DNA from: Acidobacteriota bacterium
GTDB lineage: Bacteria; Acidobacteriota; Terriglobia; Versatilivoradales; Versatilivoraceae
Assembly (NCBI GenBank): GCA_028875575.1
Contig: JAPPDF010000067.1
Location: forward strand, 1 to 64,000
Length of the DNA: 64,000 nt
Reading direction: 5' to 3'
In this document: piece after piece, positions 8,980 through 17,961 of the stretch
Numbering within the stretch: the stretch's first letter is position 1
Layout of the letters: the number at the start of each line of letters is the position of its first letter
The notes under the pieces: model-generated
The model's database searches: none
What the model was told of the DNA's origin: nothing
The model's input: the letters and a program-made list of their open reading frames with translations, nothing else
Position numbers and translations under genes: made by a program

Positions 8980-10176
8980 CTACCCGGGTCGCGCGTCAAA
9001 TCCCAGCAGGGACTCCACCTTGCGGGCGGCCGCCAGCAGGGCCGCGTCCGCCATGGGACGGGCCGACAACTGCAGGCCCAGCGGCAGCCCCTCGGGGGAC
9101 AGCGCCGCCGGCAACGTTACCGTGGGACACCCCGTATAGGTCCACAGCAGGCTGAAGCGGGGATCGCCGGTGATGGCCAGGGCCCGGTGTGCAGCTCCCT
9201 CTGCCGACGGAGACAGGACCAGGTCCACCTCATCCAATAGAGCCGACATCCTGACCGTCAGCCCGCGCCGGTGCTCCTGAATCCGATCCAGGTCTTCGGA
9301 AGTGACCGCTCTCCCCTCCAGCAGCAGGGCACGCAGCTTGGGGGGATAGCGATCCCCGTGGCGGGCCATCAACTCCGCTTGGCCTCGGGCCCCTTCGGAG
9401 GCAATCAGGTCGAAGTGGTTCCGGTAGGCGCGTGCACACTCTTCGGGCAGGCTCACCGTCCTGACCTCGCATCCCCCGGCGGCCAAACGGTCTCCGGCCT
9501 GCGACAACGCCCTCAGCATGACGTCCCCGGCGGGCTCGGTGTGCAGGTCCGGCGCCAGTCCGATGCTCAGGCGCCCCGGTTCCCCTGCCGCGGGCTCTCC
9601 CAACAGGGCCGAGGCGGCCTTTACCATGTCGAAAACTCCGCGGGTGAATAAACCGACCGTATCCACGCTGGGGGAAAAGGGAAAGACGCCGGTGACAGGC
9701 AGCCGTCCGTAGGTGGGCTTGAACCCCGTCACCCCGCAGTAGCTGGCCGGACGATTGACCGAAGCCACCGTCTGGGAACCCAGCCCCAACCGAACCATCC
9801 CGCAGGCCACGGCCGCGGCCGAGCCGCTGCTGGAGCCCCCGGGAGTGTGGCTGGGGTTCCAGGGATTGCGGGTGGCTCCGGGATCCAGAAAAGCCAGGCT
9901 GGTGGTGACGGTCTTGGACAGGACGAAAGCGCCCAGAGACAGCAGGCGCTCCACCACGCCTGCGTGTTCCCGGGCCGGCGTCTCCGGAAGAAAGTCCACG
10001 TTGCAGCGGGTCGGCATTCCCTGGACATCGATGATGTCCTTGACCCCCAGCGACCAGCCGCTCAGCGGCCCGCCGCCGCTCCGCTCGTGACGCTGCTGGG
10101 CTCCGTCGAGGTCCCAGTCCACCAGGGCCCTGACGGTTCCCTCCCAACGCCGGATGGCTGCAAGCTCTTTTTCCAT
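8980..10176 (-). CDS. Amidase signature family hydrolase
   Basis: 398-residue amidase signature enzyme, hydrolysing a carboxamide through a Ser-cisSer-Lys triad. The lysine is K46 in GVKDIID, the cis-serine is likely S115 in PGGSSSGS, and the nucleophile S139 sits 24 residues later, the usual spacing. The two residues before the nucleophile are Val-Ala (GSQTVASV) instead of the common Gly-Gly or Ala-Gly. The SYCGVTGFKPTYGR motif follows. I chose the ATG at 10176, preceded by GGGGAAC; an upstream in-frame start would add 19 unrelated residues. It stands alone, divergent from the DMT transporter gene. The substrate is unknown. Confidence 0.88.
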   Translation of the reverse strand: MEKELAAIRRWEGTVRALVDWDLDGAQQRHERSGGGPLSGWSLGVKDIIDVQGMPTRCNVDFLPETPAREHAGVVERLLSLGAFVLSKTVTTSLAFLDPGATRNPWNPSHTPGGSSSGSAAAVACGMVRLGLGSQTVASVNRPASYCGVTGFKPTYGRLPVTGVFPFSPSVDTVGLFTRGVFDMVKAASALLGEPAAGEPGRLSIGLAPDLHTEPAGDVMLRALSQAGDRLAAGGCEVRTVSLPEECARAYRNHFDLIASEGARGQAELMARHGDRYPPKLRALLLEGRAVTSEDLDRIQEHRRGLTVRMSALLDEVDLVLSPSAEGAAHRALAITGDPRFSLLWTYTGCPTVTLPAALSPEGLPLGLQLSARPMADAALLAAARKVESLLGFDARPG

Positions 10177-10274
10177 GCCTGTTCCCCGATACCGCCTCTC
10201 AGCCAAGCCGCCGGGAACCTTGGGTATAATCATCCGGAAGCGATCGCGCCCGACCCGACTCGCCGACCGACCTC

Positions 10275-11180
10275 ATGCAACCCATCGCCCTGCTGCTGAT
10301 CCTTGTCTCCGCGGTCATTCACGTGGGATGGAACACCCTCGGCAAGCGAAGCCAACCCAGCGGCGCCCTCTTCCTGGCCGCCAACCTGGTGGGTTGCCTC
10401 TGTCTGCTGCCGGGGCTGGCCTACCATATCCCGAAAATTCCCGCGATTCTAGCGGAATTGTGGCCTCTGCTGGCGGTGAGCAGTTGCGCCACCGTCATCT
10501 ATTACCGCAGTCTGGCCACCGCCTACAACTCCGGGGATCTCTCCCTGGCCTATCCGCTCTCCCGATCCTCCCCGCTGTTTATCGTGGCGGTCATGTTCCT
10601 GCTGGGGCGAGGCGCGGAGATCAGCACCGCCTGCCTGGCCGGCATCGTGCTGGTGCTGGCGGGCTGCATACTCCTGCCCATGAGACATATGGCCGACTTC
10701 AAAGGCAGCCACTACCTCAGCCGCGTCTTCCTGGCGGCCCTGCTGGCGGCCCTGGCCACCACCGCCTACTCCATCGCCGACGAGCAGGCCTTGCGGCTCC
10801 TGGTCTCGGGGCGGTCAGGACCATTGTCCAACCTCGAGGCCAGCCTGGTCTTCGCCGCCCTGTGGGCCCTCTCCTCCAGCGGTCTGCAGGCGGTGGTGGT
10901 GTTGGCCCGCAAGCGGGAGCGGGCCTCCTTCCTGGAGCTGATTCGCCGGAGGTCCCGAATTTATGTTCCCTTGGGACTGGGCATCAACCTGGGCTACCTG
11001 CTCATCCTGGCCGCCATGACCTGGAGCCATAACGTCAGCTACGTGGTGGCCTTCCGCCAGATCAGCATTCCCCTGGGGGCCCTGTTGGGCATCTTCTGGC
11101 TCAAGGAGCCGCTTCCCCTTCCCAAGGCCGTGGGCCTGCTGATTCTGCTCGGCGGCCTGACCCTGGTGGCCGCCGGATGA
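10275..11180 (+). CDS. EamA/DMT-family transporter
   Basis: 301-residue integral membrane protein with about ten hydrophobic helices arranged as two EamA-type halves; the first begins at residue 5 and the last segment is LLILLGGLTLVAAG. Proteins of the drug/metabolite transporter superfamily move amino acids, sugars or metabolites across the inner membrane. The motif SLAYPLSRSSPLF near residue 90 and FRQISIPLGALLGIFWLKEPL near 255-275 are typical of the helix 4/9 regions. A TATAAT hexamer at 10225-10230 may be its -10 box, but no clear -35 is seen. No SD precedes the ATG. Confidence 0.85.
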   Translation: MQPIALLLILVSAVIHVGWNTLGKRSQPSGALFLAANLVGCLCLLPGLAYHIPKIPAILAELWPLLAVSSCATVIYYRSLATAYNSGDLSLAYPLSRSSPLFIVAVMFLLGRGAEISTACLAGIVLVLAGCILLPMRHMADFKGSHYLSRVFLAALLAALATTAYSIADEQALRLLVSGRSGPLSNLEASLVFAALWALSSSGLQAVVVLARKRERASFLELIRRRSRIYVPLGLGINLGYLLILAAMTWSHNVSYVVAFRQISIPLGALLGIFWLKEPLPLPKAVGLLILLGGLTLVAAG

Positions 11181-11208
11181 AAGCCCCGGGAAGCACACTT
11201 CAAAGGGA

Positions 11209-11237
11209 GTGACATTGATCCGGGGCTCTTGTATATT
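11209..11237 (+). promoter_or_regulatory. Promoter of PSD1 cytochrome gene
   Basis: GTGACA (11209-11214) and TATATT (11232-11237) are separated by 17 bases, a good sigma-70-type spacing, about 70 bases upstream of the DUF1549/DUF1553 gene start. The hexamers are seen; promoter activity is inferred. Confidence 0.45.
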
Positions 11238-11308
11238 TTGACTCATCCTTCAATCGGCAGCCTGGTCTCGCCGCCCGGGACGGTGGGGGCCGGCCGCGGG
11301 GAGCGCTG

Positions 11309-13864
11309 ATGGACTGGCCATCGACATATTCCGGCCCAATTCGGACAGCCCGAAGGAAGTTGGCGGGAGTCTGCCTGGTGGCGACCCTGCTGCTGTTGGC
11401 CGGGGTTCCGGGTCACGCCTCCGTGGACTTTCAGGACCAGGTGCTGCCCGTCCTGCAGGAGAACTGCCTTCCCTGCCACGACCGCCACACCCGAACCAGC
11501 GGATTTTCGGTGGATAGCCTCGACTCGGTGCTGGCGGGAGGCGCGCGCCACGGGGCCGCCGTCATGCCTGGAGCCCCCGGGCAGAGCCCCCTGATACAGG
11601 TGCTGCGCGGCCAGATAGAGCCGCGCATGCCGCTGGGCCGGGCCTTCTCCGAAGACCGGATCCAACTCATCGAGCAGTGGATCGGTGGGCTCTCCGCCAC
11701 TCCCCGGGGGGACTCGCCGGAGGAGCCTTACTGGGCCTACGTCAAACCCGCTGCCGGGCTGCCGCCCGAGGTCAAGGGCTCGCCCTGGATCCGGAACGGC
11801 ATCGATTCCTTCATTCTGGAACGCCTGCAGGAGGAGGGACTCTCACCCGCGCCCCCCGCCTCCCGCAGGACCCTTATCCGCAGGTTGTTCTTCGACCTGT
11901 TGGGAGTGCCGCCCGACCCGGCCGAGGTGGAGGCCTTCGCCGACGATCCCTCCCCCAACGCCTATGAAGCCCTGGTGGACCGTCTGCTGGCCGATCCGCG
12001 CTACGGGGAGCGCTGGGGGCGCCACTGGCTGGACCTGGCCCGTTACTCCGACACCAACGGTTACGAAGGCGATCCGGAGTACTACCACACCTGGCGCTAC
12101 CGGGACTACGTCATCGATGCCTTCAATGCCGACAAACCCTACAACCTGTTCGTGAAGGAACAGTTGGCGGGGGACGAGTTCTTCGAGATGATGTCGGCTG
12201 GAGCGCTGCCGCCTCCGGACCCTGAATCGGTGGTGGCCCTGACTTTTCTGCGCCTGGCCCCCTTCACCGAGCCCCGTGGCGAAGAGGACCGGCATGTCCT
12301 GCTCAGCGAAATGACCTCCACCGTCGGTTCCGTCTTTCTGGGGCTGACGGTGGGCTGTGCCCAATGCCACGACCACAAGTACGACCTGCTGCCCACCAGG
12401 GACTTCTACCGGCTCAAGGCCTTTTTCGCCACGGTGCAGATCGATCCCCCGCGCCCCGGGGACATCCAGCAACTGGGAGGCCCGCAACCCGCCAGTTTCG
12501 TCAATCCGGCCCGCAAGGAGCGGTGGGACCGGGAGCGGACCGCACTGGAACAACAGTTGCAGACCACCGAAACGTCATTCGCCCTCTTTTACGAACCGCT
12601 GCTGGAGCGACTGAAAGCCTACAGGATGGAGGCCGCCCGCGACCGCCTGGCCTCCCCTGAGCCCGAACCGCCTACCTTCAAGGACCTGAAGAAAGCCATC
12701 CGGGACGACCAGGGCTACCGGAAGTTTTCCATTGAAGAACACCGGCAGTTCACCGACTTCAGACACCGCGTTCTTCGGCTCAAGAACAGCATCGAGCGGC
12801 GCAAGCCGCTGGCCATGTCCTTGAGAAACGCCGACGGCCCCCCCTACGGCCCCAACGTCTCCACCACCTACGTCCTGGAGCGGGGTCATTGGAACCGCAA
12901 GGGAGAACCGGTGGAACCGGGATTCCCCAGCGCCATCGAGGGCCACTCCCAACCGGCCCCCATCGACCGGGATCCCTTCGGGCGCTACCCGACCAGGGGC
13001 CGCCGACTGGCACTGGCAAAGTGGATCGCCAGCCCCGAGAATCCCCTGACGGCCCGGGTGATGGTCAATCGCCTCTGGCAGTGGCACTTCGGGAGGGGCA
13101 TCGTGGACACGCCCAGCGACTTCGGCAAGAACGGGGCGGCCCCGACCCATCCCCGCCTGCTGGACTGGCTGGCGCGCGAGCTGGTGGAGAGAAACTGGAG
13201 TCTCAAGTCCATGCATCGACTCATGGTGACTTCCGGCGCCTACCGGCAGTCTTCGCTGCACTCCGATCCCGAGGCCACCCGGATCGACCCGCAAAATCGG
13301 TACCTGTGGCGCTTCCAGCGCCGCCGCCTGGAGGGAGAAGCCGTCCGGGACAGCATCTTGACGGCCAGCGGCAGGCTCAACGGCGACCGCAGCGGGCCTC
13401 CCGTCTTTCCTCCCCTGCCCCCCGGGCTTGACGAAGCCCAGAAGGTCCAGGGCACCAACACCTGGGAGACCATGTCCGGCCCCCGGGGCCGCAAGCGAAG
13501 CGTCTACATCTTTCAGCGACGGTCTCTGAGCATGCCCCTGATGGAATCCTTCGACGCGCCGGTTCCCAACGCCTCCTGCGCCCGGCGGGAGACTTCGGTC
13601 TCGGTTCTCCAGGCGCTGACCATGTACGACGGGGAGTTCGTGAACGAAGAAGCGCGCCACTTCGCCGAGCGGGTCAAGCGTGAAAGCGGCGGCGATCCTG
13701 CCTCCCGGATCCGCCAAGCCTTCCGGATCGCCCTGGGCCGGGATCCCCGGCCCGAGGAAACGGCACGGTCGAGGCAACTATTGGAGAAGAGCCCGTCCGG
13801 CGACGGCTTGACAGCCCTCTGCCGGGTGCTGCTGAACAGCAACGAGTTTGTGTATGTCGATTAG
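11309..13864 (+). CDS. DUF1549/DUF1553 (PSD1) cytochrome c protein
   Basis: 851-residue exported protein of the planctomycete-type PSD1 family. A signal anchor spans about residues 17-37. An N-terminal cytochrome-like domain (PSC1) has CLPCH at 53-57; DUF1549 follows with a second motif, CAQCH, near 350; and DUF1553 with the ENPLTARVMVNRLWQWHFGRGIV signature region lies in the C-terminal third. The ATG has GGGGAG upstream. The next gene encodes a DUF1501 protein, the usual partner. The family is often linked to periplasmic carbohydrate breakdown and redox chemistry, but no reaction is established that I can name with confidence. Confidence 0.9.
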   Translation: MDWPSTYSGPIRTARRKLAGVCLVATLLLLAGVPGHASVDFQDQVLPVLQENCLPCHDRHTRTSGFSVDSLDSVLAGGARHGAAVMPGAPGQSPLIQVLRGQIEPRMPLGRAFSEDRIQLIEQWIGGLSATPRGDSPEEPYWAYVKPAAGLPPEVKGSPWIRNGIDSFILERLQEEGLSPAPPASRRTLIRRLFFDLLGVPPDPAEVEAFADDPSPNAYEALVDRLLADPRYGERWGRHWLDLARYSDTNGYEGDPEYYHTWRYRDYVIDAFNADKPYNLFVKEQLAGDEFFEMMSAGALPPPDPESVVALTFLRLAPFTEPRGEEDRHVLLSEMTSTVGSVFLGLTVGCAQCHDHKYDLLPTRDFYRLKAFFATVQIDPPRPGDIQQLGGPQPASFVNPARKERWDRERTALEQQLQTTETSFALFYEPLLERLKAYRMEAARDRLASPEPEPPTFKDLKKAIRDDQGYRKFSIEEHRQFTDFRHRVLRLKNSIERRKPLAMSLRNADGPPYGPNVSTTYVLERGHWNRKGEPVEPGFPSAIEGHSQPAPIDRDPFGRYPTRGRRLALAKWIASPENPLTARVMVNRLWQWHFGRGIVDTPSDFGKNGAAPTHPRLLDWLARELVERNWSLKSMHRLMVTSGAYRQSSLHSDPEATRIDPQNRYLWRFQRRRLEGEAVRDSILTASGRLNGDRSGPPVFPPLPPGLDEAQKVQGTNTWETMSGPRGRKRSVYIFQRRSLSMPLMESFDAPVPNASCARRETSVSVLQALTMYDGEFVNEEARHFAERVKRESGGDPASRIRQAFRIALGRDPRPEETARSRQLLEKSPSGDGLTALCRVLLNSNEFVYVD

Positions 13865-13899
13865 CGGGCCCGTGCCTTCGAGGGACAATCATGGAAAAG

Positions 13900-13947
13900 A
13901 GGAATCCACCAAGGAGCACGAAGAACTACGAAGGAACACGAAGAAAC
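13900..13947. repeat. Short ACGAAG-type degenerate repeat
   Basis: Between the PSD1 and DUF1501 genes is an imperfect tandem of GGAGCACGAAGAAC-like units. A related tract, in the opposite orientation, occurs near 50150-50200. It is probably dispersed simple sequence; I see no gene in it. Confidence 0.4.
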
Positions 13948-13988
13948 TGATAAAATGAATGGCCGATTGCTGATGAAGGAGTTGGATC

Positions 13989-15455
13989 ATGAATGAGGAA
14001 CACCGGAACCGCATCGCCGGGCCGGGGCTGCAGGCTTTGTCCCGGCGGGACTTTCTCTGCCGTTCCTGCAACGGGATCGGGGCCCTGGCCCTGGCCGGCA
14101 TGCTGGCGGACGAGCTGCCGGCGGGAACCCCGGGCGCGGCGGGACCTCCCCTACCCCATTCCGGGCGCAAGGCCAAGCACTGCATCTTCATGTTCATGGC
14201 GGGAGGGGTCAGCCACGTGGACAGCTTCGACTACAAGCCGGCTCTGCAGAAATTGGCCGGGCAGAAGCTGCCCCCCTTGAGCGGTCTTTCCGGAGAGATC
14301 CAGGGCTATCTCAACAAGCCTCACCGGGTCATTCCCAGCGCCTTTGAGTTCAAGCGCTACGGCCAGTCGGGCCGCGCCATCTCCAGTCTCTTTCCCCGCA
14401 TCGGCCAATGCGCGGACGACCTGGCCTTCGTCTACGGGATCGAGGTCGAGAACAACAACCACGGCCCCGCCACCATGCACGTCACCACCGGGTCCCAGTT
14501 TCAGGGCAGCGCTTCGGTGGGTTCCTGGGTCACCTATGGACTCGGCAGCCCCAACCGGAATCTACCCGGCTACATGGTGATTCAAGACCCCAGGGGCGCC
14601 CCGGTGAACGGCGCCGCCGTCTGGGGGAGCGGCTATCTGCCCGCGGCCTACCAGGGTACCGTGCTGCGCTCCAGCGGCACCCCCATCCTGCACCTCGACC
14701 TTCCCGGCGGAGTGGACCGCTCCCAGCAGCGCCGGGAGTTCGACCTGCTCCACTTCCTCAACTCCCGGCACCTGGACCAGCGGCCCGGGGCTTCCGAGCT
14801 GGAGGCCAGGATCAGCGCCTACGAGCTGGCCTACCGCATGCAGGCCTCGGCCCCGGAAGCGGTGGACCTGTCGGAAGAGCCGGCCCACACCCGCCGTCTC
14901 TACGGCCTCGACAATCCCGTCACCGAGGGGTTTGGTCGCCAGTGCCTGCTGGCCAGGCGGATGGTGGAACGGGGGGTACGCTATACGCTGCTGGTTCACG
15001 GCGTGGAGATCAACAAGCACAGTTGGGACGATCACACCAACGTGGAGGGACGCATGCGGAACCACGCCGCCGAGGTCGACCTGCCGGTGGCGGGACTGCT
15101 GCAGGACCTCAAGCAACGGGGACTGCTGGAGGAGACGCTGGTGGTTTGGGCCTCGGAAATGGGCCGCACTCCCTTCCTCAACGACCTCGAGTCCAAAACT
15201 CCCGGCCGCGACCACAACCAGTTCGCCCTGGTCATGTGGATGGCCGGTGGAGACGTCAAGGGCGGCGCCACTGCCGGAGCCACCGACGAGTTCGGCGTCA
15301 AGGCCCTGGAAGAACAGATCCCCCTGCGCGACGTGCACGCCACCATCCTCAACCTGCTGGGCCTGGACGACATGCGCCTGACCTACCTCCATGGCGGCCG
15401 CTTCCGCCGCCTCACCGACATCGGCGGCCGCGTGCTCCACGAAATCATCGCGTGA
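13989..15455 (+). CDS. DUF1501 family exported protein
   Basis: 488-residue protein of the DUF1501 family, a sulfatase/alkaline-phosphatase-fold relative found beside PSD1 proteins. A twin-arginine signal is visible (LSRRDFLCRS, then a hydrophobic stretch to about residue 45), so it should be exported folded. The FMFMAGGVSHVDSFDYKP segment near 65 and the VWASEMGRTPFLN segment near 390 match the family. The ATG lies eight bases after AAGGAG. The gap to the upstream PSD1 gene is 124 bases with no terminator, so the two are probably cotranscribed. A second DUF1501 gene lies at 31.1 kb. Confidence 0.9.
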   Translation: MNEEHRNRIAGPGLQALSRRDFLCRSCNGIGALALAGMLADELPAGTPGAAGPPLPHSGRKAKHCIFMFMAGGVSHVDSFDYKPALQKLAGQKLPPLSGLSGEIQGYLNKPHRVIPSAFEFKRYGQSGRAISSLFPRIGQCADDLAFVYGIEVENNNHGPATMHVTTGSQFQGSASVGSWVTYGLGSPNRNLPGYMVIQDPRGAPVNGAAVWGSGYLPAAYQGTVLRSSGTPILHLDLPGGVDRSQQRREFDLLHFLNSRHLDQRPGASELEARISAYELAYRMQASAPEAVDLSEEPAHTRRLYGLDNPVTEGFGRQCLLARRMVERGVRYTLLVHGVEINKHSWDDHTNVEGRMRNHAAEVDLPVAGLLQDLKQRGLLEETLVVWASEMGRTPFLNDLESKTPGRDHNQFALVMWMAGGDVKGGATAGATDEFGVKALEEQIPLRDVHATILNLLGLDDMRLTYLHGGRFRRLTDIGGRVLHEIIA

Positions 15456-15554
15456 CAATTAAGGCAGTGGCCAGTGGTTAGTGGTCAGTGTTTAGCCCCG
15501 GGAGGTCATGGTGTATAATAGAGGGCAACCCATAACGACAAGGAACGCAACGGA

Positions 15555-15836
15555 ATGACCACGGCTGTTTTCGATACTCTGCAAGCCGCCCGCCAGCTTG
15601 AAGATGCCGGCATCGAAAACAAACAGGCCGAAGCCATCGTGACCACCATGGCCAAGGCTTTCGACGATTCTGTCGCCACCAAGGCCGATCTGACCGCCCT
15701 CAAGGCCGAACTAAAGGCCGATATCCAGCAGGTCAAGGCCGACCTCAAGGCCGAACTTGCCACCGCAGTCAACCGGATGCTGCTGGCGCAACTCGCCATT
15801 GCCGGACTGCTCTTTGCCGCTCTCAAGCTGTTTTAG
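15555..15836 (+). CDS. Small coiled-coil protein with C-terminal membrane helix
   Basis: 93-residue protein. The middle third is a heptad-like repeat of Lys-Ala-Asp/Glu-Leu (TKADLTALKAELKADIQQVKADLK), strongly predicting a coiled coil, and residues 75-93 form one hydrophobic helix at the C-terminus. The layout resembles bacterial DUF1640/CCDC90-type proteins. A TATAAT hexamer at 15514-15519 lies 36 bases upstream, and a GTGGTTAGTGGTCAGTG simple repeat lies just before it. It is flanked by the convergent symporter operon and has no obvious partner. Its function is unknown; oligomerisation at the inner membrane is a fair inference. Confidence 0.7.
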   Translation: MTTAVFDTLQAARQLEDAGIENKQAEAIVTTMAKAFDDSVATKADLTALKAELKADIQQVKADLKAELATAVNRMLLAQLAIAGLLFAALKLF

Positions 15837-15865
15837 CCAAGCCTTCAATTTCAGGTTGAATTACG

Positions 15866-17347
15866 TCACAGGTCCATGACCCGGTCCACGTCCGGGTCCA
15901 GCTTCTGGGGCTTGGAGAGGAGGGAGATCCCGAAGAACAGGGTGAGGGAGACCAGCAGGGCGATGGCGCCGGCGTCGATGCGGAAGGGGATCTGGATCTT
16001 GAGCAGCTTGACCCCCAGATTGATGACCAGGCTGGAGATCATGGCCGTGTTGGCGGCCAGGGAGGTGGCCCGCTTCCAGTTGAAGCCGATGGTCACCACC
16101 GGGACCAGGGCCGCCGCAAAGGTGCCCCAGCCAAAGGCTCCCAGGATGGCCACCAGGTCGCCGGAGTAGACGGCGATCAGGGATGCGACCAGGGCGATGA
16201 CCACCGTGGCCGTGCGGGCCCAGAGCAGTTCGTTCTTCAGCGACCGCCCCCGCAGGGACTGGGGAATGTCGTGGACGATGGCGGCCGAGCCGATGTTCAG
16301 GAAGCCGTCGGCGGTGGACATGATGGCGGCGAACAGGGCCGCGAAGACCAGGCCGGCCAGCAGCGGATGGGTATAGGCCTGCAGGAACTGGGGCGCCGCG
16401 GCATCGATCCCCGGCAGTTCGGGATGGCTGCCCGACAGCACCAGGGTTCTCATGGCCAGGCCGATCCCCAGCCAGAGGAGCGCGGTCAGCGAATACCCCA
16501 CCACAGAAATGGGCAGGGTGCGGCGCACATCCCCCACCCGCTTGCTCATCATCAGCTTGGTAATCACGTGAGGCTGACCCGAGGCCCCCAGGGTGAAGAG
16601 GAAATACCAGGAGAGGCACCCCAGCATGCCCACCGACCCCCAGGGGCTGATGGCTTCGGGGTCGTCGGCTCCGATGGTCAGCGACATGCCGGCAAAGCCG
16701 TCCGGTACGGCGGTGGTGGCCGCCACCAGCACCAGCAGGGCCGCAATCACCATGATGAAGCCTTGAATCACGTCGGTATAGACCGAGGCGATGATGCCGC
16801 CGGTGACGCAGTAGAACACCAGGACCGCGAACGACACGGTCACGCAGGCTTCCAGGCTCAAGCGGCCGATCGGAGTATTGGCGATGATGTCCTGCAGGAC
16901 GGTGGCCATGGCCAGGATCTGGGTCCCCAGGTAGCCCATCACACCCAGCAGGATGGCGAGGGAGGTCAGCAGGCGGGTGAGCTGGCTGTTGTAGCGGGCG
17001 GCCACCACGTCCGGCAGCGACACCGACTCTTTCAACTCGGCCAGCAGGCGGATGCGCTTCCCCAAGAGGTAAAAGGAGATGCAGGTGCCCATGGGGGCGC
17101 TGATCACCATCCACAGGGAGCTCATTCCCATGTGGTAGACCAGCCCCGGGCCGCCCACGAAGCCGAATCCGCTCATGATGCTGGAAAAGACGGCGAAACC
17201 GGTGACGATCACCCCCAGGTTGCGGCCGGCCATGAAGAAGTCCGCACTGGATCGGGTCCGCCGAAGGGCCCACAGGCCCACCGCGATGCAAATTCCCATG
17301 TAGAAAACCACCGAGAACAGGATGGTGACGCCTCGGTCCGTTTCCAT
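15866..17347 (-). CDS. Sodium/solute symporter (SSF family)
   Basis: 493-residue transporter of the sodium:solute symporter family with about thirteen hydrophobic helices. The GFGFVGGPGLVYHMG region near residue 60-75 and the AAIMSTADGFLNIGSAAIVHDI region near 340-360 match the conserved SSF signatures that shape the Na+ and substrate sites. It would import an organic solute such as a carboxylate, amino acid or sugar using the sodium gradient. It is the last gene of a five-gene operon; its start overlaps the stop of the preceding small membrane protein by one base, so the two are translationally coupled. The neighbours suggest an organic acid or hydroxy-acid substrate. Confidence 0.9.
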   Translation of the reverse strand: METDRGVTILFSVVFYMGICIAVGLWALRRTRSSADFFMAGRNLGVIVTGFAVFSSIMSGFGFVGGPGLVYHMGMSSLWMVISAPMGTCISFYLLGKRIRLLAELKESVSLPDVVAARYNSQLTRLLTSLAILLGVMGYLGTQILAMATVLQDIIANTPIGRLSLEACVTVSFAVLVFYCVTGGIIASVYTDVIQGFIMVIAALLVLVAATTAVPDGFAGMSLTIGADDPEAISPWGSVGMLGCLSWYFLFTLGASGQPHVITKLMMSKRVGDVRRTLPISVVGYSLTALLWLGIGLAMRTLVLSGSHPELPGIDAAAPQFLQAYTHPLLAGLVFAALFAAIMSTADGFLNIGSAAIVHDIPQSLRGRSLKNELLWARTATVVIALVASLIAVYSGDLVAILGAFGWGTFAAALVPVVTIGFNWKRATSLAANTAMISSLVINLGVKLLKIQIPFRIDAGAIALLVSLTLFFGISLLSKPQKLDPDVDRVMDL

Positions 17348-17952
17348 CAGCGATGCTCCTCAGGCGATTCGGGGTCCGTCAGGGAGTTGCTGCCCGTCGG
17401 CGGGGTGTCGACCAGCTCCCGGAAGCGGCGGCTGTCCTCCTTGCGGAACACCCAGTCCTCGAACTTCAAGCTGTAGACCAGTACGAAATAGAGGGGGAAC
17501 GGCCACAGAACCCACAGCATGACGGCCGTGGGCGGCGGCAGCGACACCAGCAGCCGGGTGGGATCCTTCACGTAGTCCTGGTAGGTGAGAACCAGGGCCA
17601 TGAAGACGGCCAGGTAGAGGACGCCGCCCAGCAGGAGAGCTCTTCTCTTGGCCCGGGAAGAACCCCTGGCTCCCCGCAGACCAAAGCCCAGGCAAGCCAC
17701 GAAAAGCAGAAGCTGCAAAACCCCGAAGGCCGCCCCCAGCCACAGGACCTGGGCATGGCGCTCGCCGGTCCCGCCTTGCCGCATGGTCCTCAGCTCCCCG
17801 TGCCCATACCCCTGGCTGTCGGGAGGCTCTTCCCAAAAGAGCGCCACCCCCACCACCAGGCACAGTGCCAGCAGCAGTCCGAAAAGGACCCAGTGCAGCC
17901 AATCGGAGTCAGGGGTTCGGGTGGTGGTCAAGGGAAAGGGGTGCTCCTTCAA
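17347..17952 (-). CDS. Small membrane protein coupled to symporter
   Basis: 201-residue protein with four hydrophobic segments (about residues 20-42, 65-90, 100-122 and 138-160) and a charged C-terminal tail. The segment PLYFVLVYSLKFEDWVFRKED near the last helix is notable. It does not match a family I can name. Because its stop overlaps the SSF symporter start, it may be an accessory subunit, as small membrane proteins are in some symporter operons. Its start is nine bases beyond the SDR stop, so it belongs to the same transcript. Confidence 0.7.
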   Translation of the reverse strand: MKEHPFPLTTTRTPDSDWLHWVLFGLLLALCLVVGVALFWEEPPDSQGYGHGELRTMRQGGTGERHAQVLWLGAAFGVLQLLLFVACLGFGLRGARGSSRAKRRALLLGGVLYLAVFMALVLTYQDYVKDPTRLLVSLPPPTAVMLWVLWPFPLYFVLVYSLKFEDWVFRKEDSRRFRELVDTPPTGSNSLTDPESPEEHR

Positions 17953-17961
17953 TCGATTGAG

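Noticed and set aside
8793-8999. Short minus-strand frame across repeat copy A
   Set aside because: Its residues come from the palindromic repeat itself, and similar nonsense appears in the inverted copy.
12575-13777. Minus-strand frame under the PSD1 cytochrome gene
   Set aside because: Antisense to a family-matching gene; composition is low-complexity Gly/Pro/Arg.
16271-17476. Long + strand frame under the symporter gene
   Set aside because: Rich in His, Gln and Gly because it reads the complement of hydrophobic helices. The minus-strand symporter has correct signatures.
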